A DNA stretch of 64,000 nucleotides, from positions 1,798,001 through 1,862,000 of the forward strand of contig NZ_JAJEJP010000002.1 of assembly GCF_021390495.1 (NCBI RefSeq), read 5' to 3'. Made by a program: the position numbers and the translations under genes. This DNA is from Paraburkholderia sp. ZP32-5 (lineage in GTDB: Bacteria; Pseudomonadota; Gammaproteobacteria; Burkholderiales; Burkholderiaceae). Position 1 is the first letter of the stretch, and every line of letters starts with the position of its first letter. A model generated the notes under the pieces. It saw only the letters and a list, made by a program, of their open reading frames with translations. It ran no database searches and was not told the DNA's origin. Positions 24,455-33,447 of the stretch are shown here, in pieces.

Positions 24455-25591
24455 ATGAAACTCGAACAGATCGAAACCCCGGCCGCGTTGATCGACGTCG
24501 CGCGGATGCAGAACAACATCGCGCGGATGCAGGCGCGGATGAACACACTCGGCGTCGCGTTTCGCCCGCATGTGAAAACCACCAAATGTATCGACGTCGT
24601 GCGCGCGCAGATCGCGGCCGGCGCGCGCGGCATCACGGTGTCGACGTTGAAGGAAGCGGAGGCATTCTTCGCGGCCGGCATCAACGACATTCTGTACGCG
24701 GTCAGCATGGTCCCCTCCAAGTTGCCGCGCGCCCTCGCGCTGCGCCGCCAGGGTTGCGATCTGAAATTCGTCGTCGACAATCCGACCGCCGCGGCCGCGA
24801 TCGCCGCGTTCGGCGATCAGCATGGCGAAACCTTCGAGGTATGGATCGAAGTCGATACCGATGGACACCGCTCCGGCATCGATCCCGAACAGCAGACGCT
24901 GCTCGAAGTCGGACGGATTCTGCACGAGAACGGCGTGAAGGTCGGCGGCGTGATGACCCATGCCGGGTCAAGCTACGAGTTGCACACGCCCGAAGCCTTG
25001 GCCGCGCTCGCGGAACAGGAACGCGCAGGCTGTGTCCGCGCGGCCGAGCGGCTGCGCGAAGCGGGCATCGCGTGCCCGGCTGTTAGCGTCGGCTCCACGC
25101 CGACCGCGCTGGCCGCGCAGCATCTCGAAGGCGTCACTGAAGTGCGCGCCGGCGTCTACGCGCTATTCGATCTGGTGATGCACAACGTCGGCGTGTGCGC
25201 GCTGGAAGACATCGCGCTCAGCGTGCTCGCGACCGTGATCGGCCATCAGGAAGACAAGGGCTGGGCGATTCTCGACGCGGGCTGGATGGCGCTGAGCCGT
25301 GACCGCGGCACGTCGCGGCAAGCGCACGATTTCGGCTACGGTCAGCCGTGTTTGTTGAATGGCACGTTGCTGCCCGATTATGTGGTGAGCGGCGCGAACC
25401 AGGAGCACGGCATCCTTTCATTAGCGAAAGCCGGCACGCATGATACGGAGATCGCGCAGCGCTTTCCGATCGGCATGAAACTGCGCGTCCTGCCGAATCA
25501 CGCATGCGCGACCGGCGCGCAATTCCCCGCGTATCACGCGGTCGGGACGGACGGCGACAGCGTCGAGTGGCCGCGCTTTTACGGTTGGTAA
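24455..25591 (+). CDS. Fold-type III PLP enzyme, D-threonine aldolase/D-serine dehydratase family
   Basis: The 378-residue protein has an alanine-racemase-like N-terminal barrel with RPHVKTTK, where Lys41 should bind pyridoxal phosphate, and a C-terminal domain carrying LPNHACAT. His349 and Cys351 there match the metal ligands of D-serine dehydratases and D-threonine aldolases. The enzymes cleave D-threonine-type beta-hydroxy amino acids or dehydrate D-serine in the cytosol. ATG 24455 is chosen because the family start (LEQIETPAALID) follows at once. It is probably in one transcript with the HAD gene. Confidence 0.85.
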   Translation: MKLEQIETPAALIDVARMQNNIARMQARMNTLGVAFRPHVKTTKCIDVVRAQIAAGARGITVSTLKEAEAFFAAGINDILYAVSMVPSKLPRALALRRQGCDLKFVVDNPTAAAAIAAFGDQHGETFEVWIEVDTDGHRSGIDPEQQTLLEVGRILHENGVKVGGVMTHAGSSYELHTPEALAALAEQERAGCVRAAERLREAGIACPAVSVGSTPTALAAQHLEGVTEVRAGVYALFDLVMHNVGVCALEDIALSVLATVIGHQEDKGWAILDAGWMALSRDRGTSRQAHDFGYGQPCLLNGTLLPDYVVSGANQEHGILSLAKAGTHDTEIAQRFPIGMKLRVLPNHACATGAQFPAYHAVGTDGDSVEWPRFYGW

Positions 25592-25644
25592 TTCACTGCG
25601 TCACCCGATCGCCGCGCGCATGCCACACGCACGCGCGGCGCCGA

Positions 25645-26094
25645 TCACTCTTCCTCTTCCGACAAGCCGGCCAGTAAATCGTCGACCGCGCGATACACGC
25701 GCTCGACGATCTCCGGTCCCACCTTGCGCTCGAGATCGCGATAGTGCGCCTCGAGATCCTTCGAAATCACCCGCACCAGCTCGGCGCTCGTATCGGTCAA
25801 CGACACCAGCACGCGGCGCTGATCGTCCGGGAAACGCTCCTTGATCACCAGATCCATGCTCTCCATGCGCGCGAGCACGCCGGCCATGCTCGGACTCGAA
25901 ATCGTACAGATATCGGAGATATGGCGCGGCTCCATCGGGCCATGTTCGTTGAGCGCGCGAATCACACGCCATTGCTGTTCGGTCAGCCCATGCGCGGTAA
26001 TCAGCGGGCGAAAGCGCTCCATCATTTTTTCACGGGCCCGTAACAACAGCATGGGCAGGTTGCGATGCAGAACTCGAATGGATGCGGCGGACAT
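25645..26094 (-). CDS. hpaR: MarR-family repressor of homoprotocatechuate degradation
   Basis: The 149-residue protein matches HpaR: RNLPMLLLRAREKMMERFRPL, LTEQQWRVIRALNEHGPMEPRHIS and a wing with FPDDQRRVLVSLT. HpaR represses the hpa ring-cleavage operon and is released by homoprotocatechuate or related hydroxyphenylacetates. It is divergent from hpaG1, and the 147-base space between them holds a palindrome (26191-26204) suited to a MarR dimer. The last residues are an acidic run (SEEEE). Confidence 0.92.
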   Translation of the reverse strand: MSAASIRVLHRNLPMLLLRAREKMMERFRPLITAHGLTEQQWRVIRALNEHGPMEPRHISDICTISSPSMAGVLARMESMDLVIKERFPDDQRRVLVSLTDTSAELVRVISKDLEAHYRDLERKVGPEIVERVYRAVDDLLAGLSEEEE

Positions 26095-26190
26095 ATTGAC
26101 TAGAAATAAAGAAGCGACGGCCGAAGCTTAAGGGAAAACCCGCGATCAACTCACAGCCTATTGACCGTAAATCATATCAAGCACGATACT

Positions 26191-26204
26191 ACTAACATAT
26201 TAGT
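26191..26204. promoter_or_regulatory. Candidate HpaR operator
   Basis: ACTAA-CATA-TTAGT is a perfect inverted repeat of 5-base arms, 38 bases before the hpaG1 start in an AT-rich segment between hpaR and hpaG1. MarR-family dimers bind palindromes of this size. Its position suits repression of the hpa operon. Confidence 0.5.
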
Positions 26205-26241
26205 GTTTCCGCTGGATTTTCTCCACGAGGCCCGTCCAGAC

Positions 26242-27015
26242 ATGTTTGCCCTTGCCGATCATCTGTTGCATCCCGAAGGCGACTCACTGCCTCGCGACGT
26301 GGATGCCAGCGCCGCGGCGGCGCTGCTCGCGCGCGGCGTCGCGTGCCACGCGCCCATCAGCGGCACCGTCTATGGAACCCTGCTGAACGATCGTGCCGCG
26401 CTGGATGCGCTGGGCGACGCGGTGCACGCGGCGCCATACAAAGCCCCGCCCAAGGCGCCGATACTGTATGTGAAGCCGCGCAATACCTTTGCCGGGCATC
26501 GGGCGCGCGTGGTGGTGCCGGATAACGCGGCGGGCGTCGAAGTCGGCGCATCGCTCGGCATCGTGATCGGCCGAACCGCGACGCGCGTTAACGTTGAGCA
26601 GGCAGGGGACTATATCGCCGGCTATACGCTGGTCGGCGATCTGAGCGTGCCGCATACCAACGTGTACCGCCCCAACGTGCGCATGCGCGCCCGCGATGGC
26701 TTCTGCGTGATCGGTCCGGCCCTCGTCGCCGCGCGTCATGCTGCAACGCCAGATCAACTCGACATCGAGGTATCGCTGAACGGCGCCAAGCCGTTCACCG
26801 CCAGCACCGCGTCGTCGGTGCGCGGTGTCGCGCAACTGCTCGCGGACGTCACCGACTTCATGACCCTCAATGCCGGCGATGTACTCACACTCGGCGTGCG
26901 CCACGGCTCGCCTATCGCGCATATCGGCGACACGGCGACGCTGTCGATCGGCAATCTGCCGCCGCTGGTCGTGTCATTCGTCGGCGCGGATCAACATAAC
27001 GGAGAACAGTCATGA
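26242..27015 (+). CDS. hpaG1: Homoprotocatechuate isomerase/decarboxylase, N-terminal subunit
   Basis: In enteric bacteria HpaG is one two-lobed protein that decarboxylates 5-oxo-pent-3-ene-1,2,5-tricarboxylate (OPET) and isomerises the product; here the lobes are separate genes. This 257-residue subunit has the fumarylacetoacetate hydrolase fold with YKAPPKAPILYVKPRNTF. The acidic metal ligands of the fold are missing: GASLGIVIG stands where HpaG2 has ECELAVVIG. It may therefore be the less active or structural half. ATG 26242 is chosen; TTG 26161 also lies in frame. Its stop overlaps the hpaG2 start in ATGA. Confidence 0.85.
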   Translation: MFALADHLLHPEGDSLPRDVDASAAAALLARGVACHAPISGTVYGTLLNDRAALDALGDAVHAAPYKAPPKAPILYVKPRNTFAGHRARVVVPDNAAGVEVGASLGIVIGRTATRVNVEQAGDYIAGYTLVGDLSVPHTNVYRPNVRMRARDGFCVIGPALVAARHAATPDQLDIEVSLNGAKPFTASTASSVRGVAQLLADVTDFMTLNAGDVLTLGVRHGSPIAHIGDTATLSIGNLPPLVVSFVGADQHNGEQS

Positions 27016-27770
27016 TGCGCGGCCGTGTTGCGTATGCCGGAGCGATTCACGAAGCGTATCCGCACGAAAACGGCGTGCGTCTCGCGGACGGCCGCGTGCG
27101 GCGCGAAGACGAAGTCGTGTGGCTTGCGCCGATCGAAGTCGGCACGATCTTTGCGCTCGGGCTGAACTACGCGGAACACGCGAAGGAATTGCAGTTCAGC
27201 AAGCAGGAAGAACCGCTGGTGTTCCTGAAGGGACCGGGCTCGGTAGTCGGCCATCGTGGCTTTACGCGCCGCCCCGCCGACGTCACCTTCATGCACTACG
27301 AGTGCGAACTCGCGGTCGTTATCGGTCGAACCGCGCGGAACGTCACGCGCGAAAACGCCATGCAGCATGTGGCCGGCTACACGATCGCGAACGACTACGC
27401 GGTTCGCGATTACCTCGAAAACTACTACCGTCCGAACCTGCGCGTGAAAAATCGCGATGGCGGCACGGTGCTCGGGCCGTGGTTCGTCGACGCGGCCGAT
27501 ATCGCCGATGTCACGCAGATCGAGTTGCGCACGTTCGTCAACGGCACACGCCAGCAATGCGGCAATACGCGCGATCTGGTCACCGACATCCCCGCACTGA
27601 TCGAATATCTGAGCGGCTTCATGACGCTCGCGCCCGGCGACGTGATCCTGACCGGCACGCCGGAAGGCATCGTCAACGTCAATGCGGGCGATGAAGTCGT
27701 CTGCGAAATCGACGGCCTCGGCCGTCAGGTCAACACCATCGCATCCGACGCGGACTTCGGCCGCGCCTGA
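27012..27770 (+). CDS. hpaG2: Homoprotocatechuate isomerase/decarboxylase, C-terminal subunit
   Basis: The 252-residue protein is a complete fumarylacetoacetate hydrolase-fold subunit: LGLNYAEHAKE, PLVFLKGPGSVVG, YECELAVVIGR with the two metal-binding acidic residues, and NDYAVRDY. It ends with LTGTPEGI, the last fold motif. It should carry out decarboxylation of OPET and isomerisation of the product in the cytosol, together with HpaG1. Its ATG overlaps the hpaG1 stop and GGAGAAC precedes it, so translation is coupled. Confidence 0.9.
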   Translation: MMRGRVAYAGAIHEAYPHENGVRLADGRVRREDEVVWLAPIEVGTIFALGLNYAEHAKELQFSKQEEPLVFLKGPGSVVGHRGFTRRPADVTFMHYECELAVVIGRTARNVTRENAMQHVAGYTIANDYAVRDYLENYYRPNLRVKNRDGGTVLGPWFVDAADIADVTQIELRTFVNGTRQQCGNTRDLVTDIPALIEYLSGFMTLAPGDVILTGTPEGIVNVNAGDEVVCEIDGLGRQVNTIASDADFGRA

Positions 27771-27818
27771 TGAACCGCGAAACCTAGGGTCTGTTTACAA
27801 CAGGGAAAGGACACCGCA

Positions 27819-29276
27819 ATGCCGATCAACCATCTGATCAACGGCGAGGCGTGCGCCTCGAGCGAGTATTTCGAAACCATCAATCCGGCCACGCAGGAAG
27901 TGCTCAACGAAGTTGCGCGTGGTGGTACGAAGGAAGTGGACGCCGCCGTGCAGGCGGCGAAAGCCGCGTTCCCCGCATGGGCGAGCAAACCCGCCGCGGA
28001 GCGCGCGAAGCTGATCCGCAAGCTCGGCGAACTGATTACGAAGCACGTGCCGGAGCTGTCGGAAACCGAAACGAAAGACACCGGCCAGACGATCTCGCAG
28101 ACGCGCAAGCAACTGGTGCCGCGCGCGGCCGACAACTTCAGCTATTTCGCCGAGATGTGCGTGCGCGTCGACGGCCACACGTATCCGACCGAATCACATC
28201 TGAACTACACGCTGTTTCATCCGGTCGGCGTGTGCGCGCTGATCTCGCCATGGAACGTGCCGTTCATGACCGCGACGTGGAAGGTCGCGCCCTGCCTCGC
28301 CTTCGGTAATACCGCGGTGCTGAAGATGAGCGAACTGTCGCCGCTCAGCGCCTCGATGCTCGGCCAACTCGCGCTCGAAGCCGGCATCCCGGCGGGCGTG
28401 CTGAACCTCGTGCATGGTTACGGCAAGGAAGCGGGCGAACCGCTGGTCGCGCATCGCGACGTGCACGCCGTGTCGTTTACCGGCTCGACCGCGACCGGCA
28501 ATCGCATCGTGCAAACCGCGGGCTTGAAGAAGTTTTCGATGGAACTGGGCGGCAAATCGCCGTTCGTGATTTTCGACGACGCGGACTTCGAACGCGCGCT
28601 CGACGCCGCCGTCTTCATGATCTTCTCGAACAACGGCGAGCGCTGCACCGCCGGTTCGCGCATTTTCGTGCAACGTTCGATCTACGCGCGTTTCGCCGAG
28701 CGCTTTATCGAGCGCGCGAAGCGTCTGACGGTTGGCGATCCGCTCGCGGAAAGCACGATCGTCGGCCCGATGATCAGCCAGGGACATCTGGCAAAAGTGC
28801 GCAGCTATATCGAACTCGGCCCGAAGGAAGGCGCGACGCTCGCGTGCGGCGGCCTCGATACGCCTGATCTGCCGGACGGCTTGCGCAACGGCAACTTCGT
28901 CATGCCCACGGTGTTCGTCGACGTCGACAACCGGATGCGCATCGCGCAGGAAGAAATCTTCGGGCCGGTCGCATGCCTGATTCCATTCGACGACGAAGCC
29001 GAAGCAATCCGGCTCGCCAACGACATCTCGTACGGCCTGTCGAGCTATATCTGGACCGAGAACACCGGCCGCGCGCTGCGTGTCGCCGCTGCTGTCGAAG
29101 CAGGCATGTGCTTCGTGAACAGCCAGAACGTGCGCGATCTGCGTCAGCCGTTCGGCGGCACGAAGGCATCGGGCGTCGGACGCGAAGGCGGTACGTGGAG
29201 CTATGAAGTGTTCCTCGAACCGAAGAACGTCTGCGTGTCGCTCGGCTCGCATCACATCCCGCGCTGGGGCGTTTGA
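27819..29276 (+). CDS. hpaE: 5-carboxymethyl-2-hydroxymuconate semialdehyde dehydrogenase
   Basis: The 485-residue protein is an aldehyde dehydrogenase with the NAD loop SFTGSTATG, catalytic Glu242 in MELGGKSPF and nucleophilic Cys276 in GERCTAGSR. HpaE oxidises the ring-cleavage semialdehyde made by HpaD to 5-carboxymethyl-2-hydroxymuconate. Its place between hpaG2 and hpaD fixes the assignment within a broad family. The N-terminus MPINHLINGEA is typical of this subgroup. AAGG in the leader precedes ATG 27819. Confidence 0.93.
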   Translation: MPINHLINGEACASSEYFETINPATQEVLNEVARGGTKEVDAAVQAAKAAFPAWASKPAAERAKLIRKLGELITKHVPELSETETKDTGQTISQTRKQLVPRAADNFSYFAEMCVRVDGHTYPTESHLNYTLFHPVGVCALISPWNVPFMTATWKVAPCLAFGNTAVLKMSELSPLSASMLGQLALEAGIPAGVLNLVHGYGKEAGEPLVAHRDVHAVSFTGSTATGNRIVQTAGLKKFSMELGGKSPFVIFDDADFERALDAAVFMIFSNNGERCTAGSRIFVQRSIYARFAERFIERAKRLTVGDPLAESTIVGPMISQGHLAKVRSYIELGPKEGATLACGGLDTPDLPDGLRNGNFVMPTVFVDVDNRMRIAQEEIFGPVACLIPFDDEAEAIRLANDISYGLSSYIWTENTGRALRVAAAVEAGMCFVNSQNVRDLRQPFGGTKASGVGREGGTWSYEVFLEPKNVCVSLGSHHIPRWGV

Positions 29277-29321
29277 TCGAACGACGAGCCGCAGAAGTAG
29301 GCGTAACAACTGGAGACCGCG

Positions 29322-30185
29322 ATGGGCAAACTCGCGTTGGCAGCAAAAGTGACTCACGTGCCGTCGTTGTATCTGTCTGAACTCGATGGGCCGCACAAGG
29401 GTTGCCGTCAGGCCGCGATCGACGGTCATCATGAAATCGGCCGGCGCTGCCGCGAACTCGGTGTCGATACGATCGTCGTGTTCGACGTGCACTGGCTCGT
29501 GAACAGCGAATACCACATCAACTGCGCGCCGAAATTCGAAGGCGTGTACACGAGCAACGAGCTTCCGCATTTCATCAAGAACATGCCGTACGCGTTCCCC
29601 GGCAATGTCGGGCTCGGCGAAATCATTGCGGATGTCGCGAACGAAATGGGCGTGAAAAGCCGCGCGCATAGCCAGACCACGCTCGAACTCGAATACGGCA
29701 CGCTGGTGCCGATGCGCTATATGAACGGCGACCAGCACTTCAAGACGGTGTCGGTTGCGGGCTGGTGCATGTGGCACGACCTCGAAACGAGCGCGCGTTT
29801 CGGGCTTGCGGTGCGCCGCGCGATCGAGGAGCGCTATGACGGCACGGTCGCGATTCTCGCCAGCGGATCGCTGTCGCACCACTTCGCAAACAACGGCACC
29901 GCCGAGCAGTTCATGCATAAAGTGTGGAGCCCGTTTCTGGAACAGATGGATCGCAGCGTCGTACGCATGTGGGAAACCGGCGACTGGAAAACCTTCTGCG
30001 AGATGCTGCCGCTTTACAACGAGAAATGCTGGGGCGAAGGCGGCATGCACGATACCGCGATGCTGCTCGGCGCACTCGGCTGGGATCGTTACGACGGCAA
30101 GGTGGAAGTCGTCACGCCTTATTTCGGCAGCTCGGGAACCGGCCAGATCAACGCGATCTTCCCGGTCACACCGCTGCCGGCCTGA
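29322..30185 (+). CDS. hpaD: 3,4-dihydroxyphenylacetate 2,3-dioxygenase
   Basis: The 287-residue protein belongs to the LigB-type class III extradiol dioxygenases, not the vicinal oxygen chelate type. Metal and catalytic residues are visible in KVTHVPSL (His), VFDVHW (His), and the C-terminal SLSHHF and GEGGMHDT segments. It opens the ring of homoprotocatechuate next to the hydroxyls using non-heme iron, giving the substrate of HpaE. GGAGA lies just before ATG 29322. The C-terminal half is long enough to be complete. Confidence 0.93.
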   Translation: MGKLALAAKVTHVPSLYLSELDGPHKGCRQAAIDGHHEIGRRCRELGVDTIVVFDVHWLVNSEYHINCAPKFEGVYTSNELPHFIKNMPYAFPGNVGLGEIIADVANEMGVKSRAHSQTTLELEYGTLVPMRYMNGDQHFKTVSVAGWCMWHDLETSARFGLAVRRAIEERYDGTVAILASGSLSHHFANNGTAEQFMHKVWSPFLEQMDRSVVRMWETGDWKTFCEMLPLYNEKCWGEGGMHDTAMLLGALGWDRYDGKVEVVTPYFGSSGTGQINAIFPVTPLPA

Positions 30186-30227
30186 ATCTCGAAGCACAGT
30201 CTCCAAGCACAACGCAAAGGACACGCG

Positions 30228-30626
30228 ATGCCACACCTGACACTCGAATACAGCGCGAATCTCGCTGACGCACAGCGCGTAGGCGAACTATGCAACGAAC
30301 TCGCGCGATGCCTCGACGCGCAGCGCGATAACGGCGAGCGCGTCTATCCGCTCGGCGGTATCCGCGTACGCGCATTGCGCTGCGAACAATACTGTGTCGC
30401 CGACGGACGTCCGGACGCCTCCTTTCTGCACGCGAATCTGAAGATCGGCGCGGGCCGCTCCGAGGCGGTCAAGAAAGCCACCGGCGATGCGCTCTTCGCG
30501 CTGATCAAACAGTGCTTCGCAGCGGAGTTCGAACGGCAGGGCCTCGCGTTATCGCTGGAAATCAACGAATTCAGCGAGGCGGGCACCTGGAAGCACAACA
30601 ATCTTCACGCACGTCTGAAGGGCTGA
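30228..30626 (+). CDS. hpaF: 5-carboxymethyl-2-hydroxymuconate delta-isomerase
   Basis: The 132-residue protein starts MPHLTLEYSANL, with the N-terminal Pro (after Met removal) that acts as general base in the tautomerase superfamily. Conserved stretches are ADGRPDASFLHANLKIGAGR and SLEINEFSE. HpaF isomerises 5-carboxymethyl-2-hydroxymuconate to the keto form OPET, the substrate of HpaG. AAGGA precedes ATG 30228. It lies between hpaD and hpaH, with short gaps. Confidence 0.93.
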   Translation: MPHLTLEYSANLADAQRVGELCNELARCLDAQRDNGERVYPLGGIRVRALRCEQYCVADGRPDASFLHANLKIGAGRSEAVKKATGDALFALIKQCFAAEFERQGLALSLEINEFSEAGTWKHNNLHARLKG

Positions 30627-30635
30627 TCACTCATC

Positions 30636-31439
30636 ATGCTAGACGAACAGACCATCCGCGACCTCGCCGCGCAACTCGATCACGCGGAGAAAACGCGCAC
30701 GCAACTGCGCCACTTTTCCGCGCAGTATCCGCAGATGACCGTGCAGGACGGTTACGCGATCCAACGCGAGTGGGTCAAGATGAAACTGGCCGAAGGCCAT
30801 GTGATCAAGGGTCGAAAAATCGGCCTGACGTCGCGCGCGATGCAGCGTTCGTCGCAGATCGACGAGCCCGATTACGCGCCGCTGCTCGACAGTATGTTCA
30901 TCGATGGCGGCCAGGATATTCGCGTCGACCGCTTTATCGCGCCGCGCGTCGAAGTGGAACTCGCGTTCGTGCTGAGCAAGCCGCTGAAGGGCCCCGGCGT
31001 CACGCTGTTCGACGTGCTCGACGCGACCGCTTACGTGACCCCGGCGGTCGAGATCATCGATGCGCGCATCGAGCAGTTCGACCGCGAAACCCGCGCGCCG
31101 CGCAAGGTGTACGACACGATCTCCGACTTCGCCGCGAATGCGGGCATCGTGCTCGGCGGCCGGCCGGTGCGGCCGCTCGACGTCGACCTGCGCTGGGTCG
31201 GCGCGCTGCTCTACAAAAACGGCGCGGTCGAGGAAAGCGGGCTCGCGGCGGCGGTGCTCAATCATCCGGCCACCGGCGTCGCGTGGCTCGCCAACAAGAT
31301 CGCGCCGTACGACGAAATGCTGAACGCGAACGACGTGATCCTGAGCGGCTCGTTCACGAGCCCGATCCCGGCGCGCGCCGGCGATACGTTCCACGTCGAC
31401 TATGGCCCGCTTGGCGGCATCGCTTTGAATTTCATCTGA
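30636..31439 (+). CDS. hpaH: 2-oxo-hept-4-ene-1,7-dioate hydratase
   Basis: The 267-residue protein is a hydratase of the MhpD/HpaH group, with [32 protein letters not shown] and [15 protein letters not shown]. Acidic residues in EVELAF and around [11 protein letters not shown] are expected to bind Mg. It adds water to 2-oxohept-4-ene-1,7-dioate, giving the substrate of HpaI. It lies nine bases after hpaF and ten before hpaI. Confidence 0.93.
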   Translation: MLDEQTIRDLAAQLDHAEKTRTQLRHFSAQYPQMTVQDGYAIQREWVKMKLAEGHVIKGRKIGLTSRAMQRSSQIDEPDYAPLLDSMFIDGGQDIRVDRFIAPRVEVELAFVLSKPLKGPGVTLFDVLDATAYVTPAVEIIDARIEQFDRETRAPRKVYDTISDFAANAGIVLGGRPVRPLDVDLRWVGALLYKNGAVEESGLAAAVLNHPATGVAWLANKIAPYDEMLNANDVILSGSFTSPIPARAGDTFHVDYGPLGGIALNFI

Positions 31440-31449
31440 GTGCATCGAT

Positions 31450-32253
31450 ATGTCTTTGCCGAAAAACCCGTTCAAACGCGCGCTCGCCGAGGGCAAGCCG
31501 CAATTCGGCCTGTGGGCCGCGCTCGCCGATGCCTACGTGACCGAATTGCTCGCGACCGCCGGCTTCGACTGGCTGCTGATCGACAACGAGCACGCGCCGA
31601 ACGACGTGCGCAGCACGCTCGCGCAATTGCAGGCGGTCGCCGCCTATCCGTCGCATCCGGTCGTGCGGCCGGTGCGCAGCGACGCCGCGTTGATCAAGCA
31701 ACTGCTCGATATCGGCGCGCAAACGCTGCTGCTACCGATGATCGATACCGCCGCGCAAGCGTTCGATGCGGTCGCCGCCACACGCTATCCGCCGCAAGGC
31801 ATTCGCGGTGTGGGCAGCGCGCTTGCGCGCGCGTCGCGCTGGAATCGCGTGCCCGATTATCTGAACACCGCGGCTGAAGAGTTGTGCGTGATCGTGCAGG
31901 CGGAAACCGTGCAGAGCCTCGACAATCTCGCGGAGATTGCGCGCGTGGATGGCGTCGATGGGGTGTTTTTCGGGCCGTCGGATCTGAGTGCGTCGATGGG
32001 CCTGCTCGGCAAGCCGGGCGATGCGCGCGTGCGCGATGCGATTTGTCGCGGCATCGATACGGTGCGCGGCGCGGGCAAGGCAGCGGGCGTGCTCGCGCCC
32101 GATCCGGCGCTGGCGGCCGAATATCTGGCGGCCGGCGCGACCTTCGTCGCGGTGGGCACCGATACCGGTTTGCTGAGCCGCGCGGCCGCCGACCTCGCCG
32201 CGTCGTATAAAAACTCGACGCCGATGGCCGCGCCGGTTAAGGGTGGGTATTGA
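31450..32253 (+). CDS. hpaI: 4-hydroxy-2-oxoheptanedioate aldolase
   Basis: The 267-residue class II aldolase of the HpcH/HpaI family has [31 protein letters not shown] and [13 protein letters not shown], with Glu and Asp as metal ligands. It splits 4-hydroxy-2-oxoheptanedioate into pyruvate and succinate semialdehyde. It is the last gene of the hpa operon here. Beyond it, 32254-32479 shows no gene I recognise. The 4-hydroxyphenylacetate hydroxylase (hpaBC), the hpaX transporter and the hpaA activator are not in this window. Confidence 0.93.
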   Translation: MSLPKNPFKRALAEGKPQFGLWAALADAYVTELLATAGFDWLLIDNEHAPNDVRSTLAQLQAVAAYPSHPVVRPVRSDAALIKQLLDIGAQTLLLPMIDTAAQAFDAVAATRYPPQGIRGVGSALARASRWNRVPDYLNTAAEELCVIVQAETVQSLDNLAEIARVDGVDGVFFGPSDLSASMGLLGKPGDARVRDAICRGIDTVRGAGKAAGVLAPDPALAAEYLAAGATFVAVGTDTGLLSRAAADLAASYKNSTPMAAPVKGGY

Positions 32254-32479
32254 TACGCTGGAATCCGGGCGTGCGCTCGACCACCCAATAATGCCATCCC
32301 ATGCGCTCGGTATTTTCCACGCCGCGTCAAGCAACGCGTGCTGCGATTCGCCGCTGTTCCCGGAAAACAATTGGCATCGCCTGGTCCCGCTATTCGACCT
32401 GGGAAATGAGGCGTGGGAACAAGCGCGGCTAACGCTCCAATAGAAAGCCTGCCGAAGCGCCACAGGTACAGGAAGCAGA

Positions 32480-33064
32480 TTATTCTGAATCGTCGGTGTA
32501 CAACCCGGTGTATTTAATTTGCCCAAGCATAAAGGCGAAACCCACCGTATCTTGCAATCCTTCGTTCACTCCTTCCATAATTAAAGCTGCGGGTGCACTG
32601 CGAATTGCCATTCCAAGCAAATCTGGTTTCACAACACCCATTAGAAGCAGATCACGATTAATGCCGAGAAGCATGAATGATCCTGCGCCGCCAAACAGAT
32701 AACCTACCGTGCCTTCCAGATAGATCGTCCCGCCTTCAAGACTTTGGGGACTTACGATATCAGCCCCCTTGAACGAATCCGTTAGATACAGCTTGCCCTG
32801 GCTCGTAAAATCAGTTGTGGAACCTGACCCACTCAGTTCATCGTTTTTAACGATTATCTTTGGCAATGCAAATCTGGGGATACGAAGCATTGATGAAAGC
32901 CCGCGAGATATACCCATTCCAAACCCGCTATAGATATATTGATGCGTTTTCCCCGATGGCTCATCAAGTGCAAACATTCCGCCTTCGGAATTGAACGCGC
33001 CAAATCCAATTCCCGCGTCCGCGCTGGTATCGAAATTCCATCGACTTTTTCGCAAAACGATCAT
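32480..33064 (-). CDS. Unrecognised protein, last gene of hcp cassette
   Basis: From ATG 33064 the product is 194 residues. I recognise no family. It starts MIVLRKSRWNFDTSADAGIGFG, is Gly- and Ser-rich, and has moderately hydrophobic stretches (TVGYLFGGAGSFMLLGI, LLGMAIRSAPAALIMEG) but no signal peptide. The start overlaps the stop of the DUF3592-like gene in ATGA, so it is translated with it and with hcp. GC content is well below the surrounding genes. By position it could be a T6SS cargo, a partner of Hcp or an immunity protein. A longer frame up to 33151 overlaps the upstream gene and is not needed. Confidence 0.6.
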   Translation of the reverse strand: MIVLRKSRWNFDTSADAGIGFGAFNSEGGMFALDEPSGKTHQYIYSGFGMGISRGLSSMLRIPRFALPKIIVKNDELSGSGSTTDFTSQGKLYLTDSFKGADIVSPQSLEGGTIYLEGTVGYLFGGAGSFMLLGINRDLLLMGVVKPDLLGMAIRSAPAALIMEGVNEGLQDTVGFAFMLGQIKYTGLYTDDSE

Positions 33065-33447
33065 CGAAGGCCCTTCCTGAGTGGTTCGCCTCTCAAACCT
33101 GCGCCGAGAAAGCCGATTGCCAGAATCAACAACAAAACCGATGGCGCCCATAGATCAAGCGCGCTATCAATCATGGCTGTACCGCCCGGGTCCTCGGGAC
33201 TGTATCGGATCGATATAACTTCACCAGTCTGAAACGAGCGTATCGTTCCAGTAGGTCTTTCATAATGCTGTCCATTCCTGGCATTAAAGGCTATTCGCGG
33301 ATGATGTCCACCGGAATTCAGACGAACTACAGTGCCGGTTGTTACATCCGACGACAAACGAAATTCAACGGCTGAATAAATCGAAATTGCTGCCGCAATG
33401 GAGGCAAGAATCCCTATCGCAAGCGCGAAATGGTTTGAACGTTTCAC
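33061..33447 (-). CDS. DUF3592-like small membrane protein
   Basis: The 128-residue protein has an N-terminal membrane helix (FALAIGILASIAAAISIYSA), a beta-rich periplasmic-type middle with TGTVVRL, HHPRIAFNA and SIRYSPEDPG, and a second helix (LWAPSVLLLILAIGFLGAGL). This two-helix plan with a beta domain is that of DUF3592 proteins. GTG 33447 overlaps the hcp stop in GTGA, and its own stop overlaps the next ATG. Function unknown; in a T6SS cassette it may be an immunity protein in the inner membrane, which is a guess. Confidence 0.7.
   Translation of the reverse strand: MKRSNHFALAIGILASIAAAISIYSAVEFRLSSDVTTGTVVRLNSGGHHPRIAFNARNGQHYERPTGTIRSFQTGEVISIRYSPEDPGGTAMIDSALDLWAPSVLLLILAIGFLGAGLRGEPLRKGLR

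Noticed and set aside
28194..30236. 680-codon open frame on the minus strand opposite hpaE and hpaD
   Set aside because: High-GC genes leave long antisense frames; its product is Arg/His/Ala-rich with no family motifs, and the plus strand carries two clear hpa genes.
32243..32443. 66-residue plus-strand ORF overlapping the end of hpaI
   Set aside because: No ribosome site, no family similarity and overlap with hpaI; treated as unassigned intergenic sequence.
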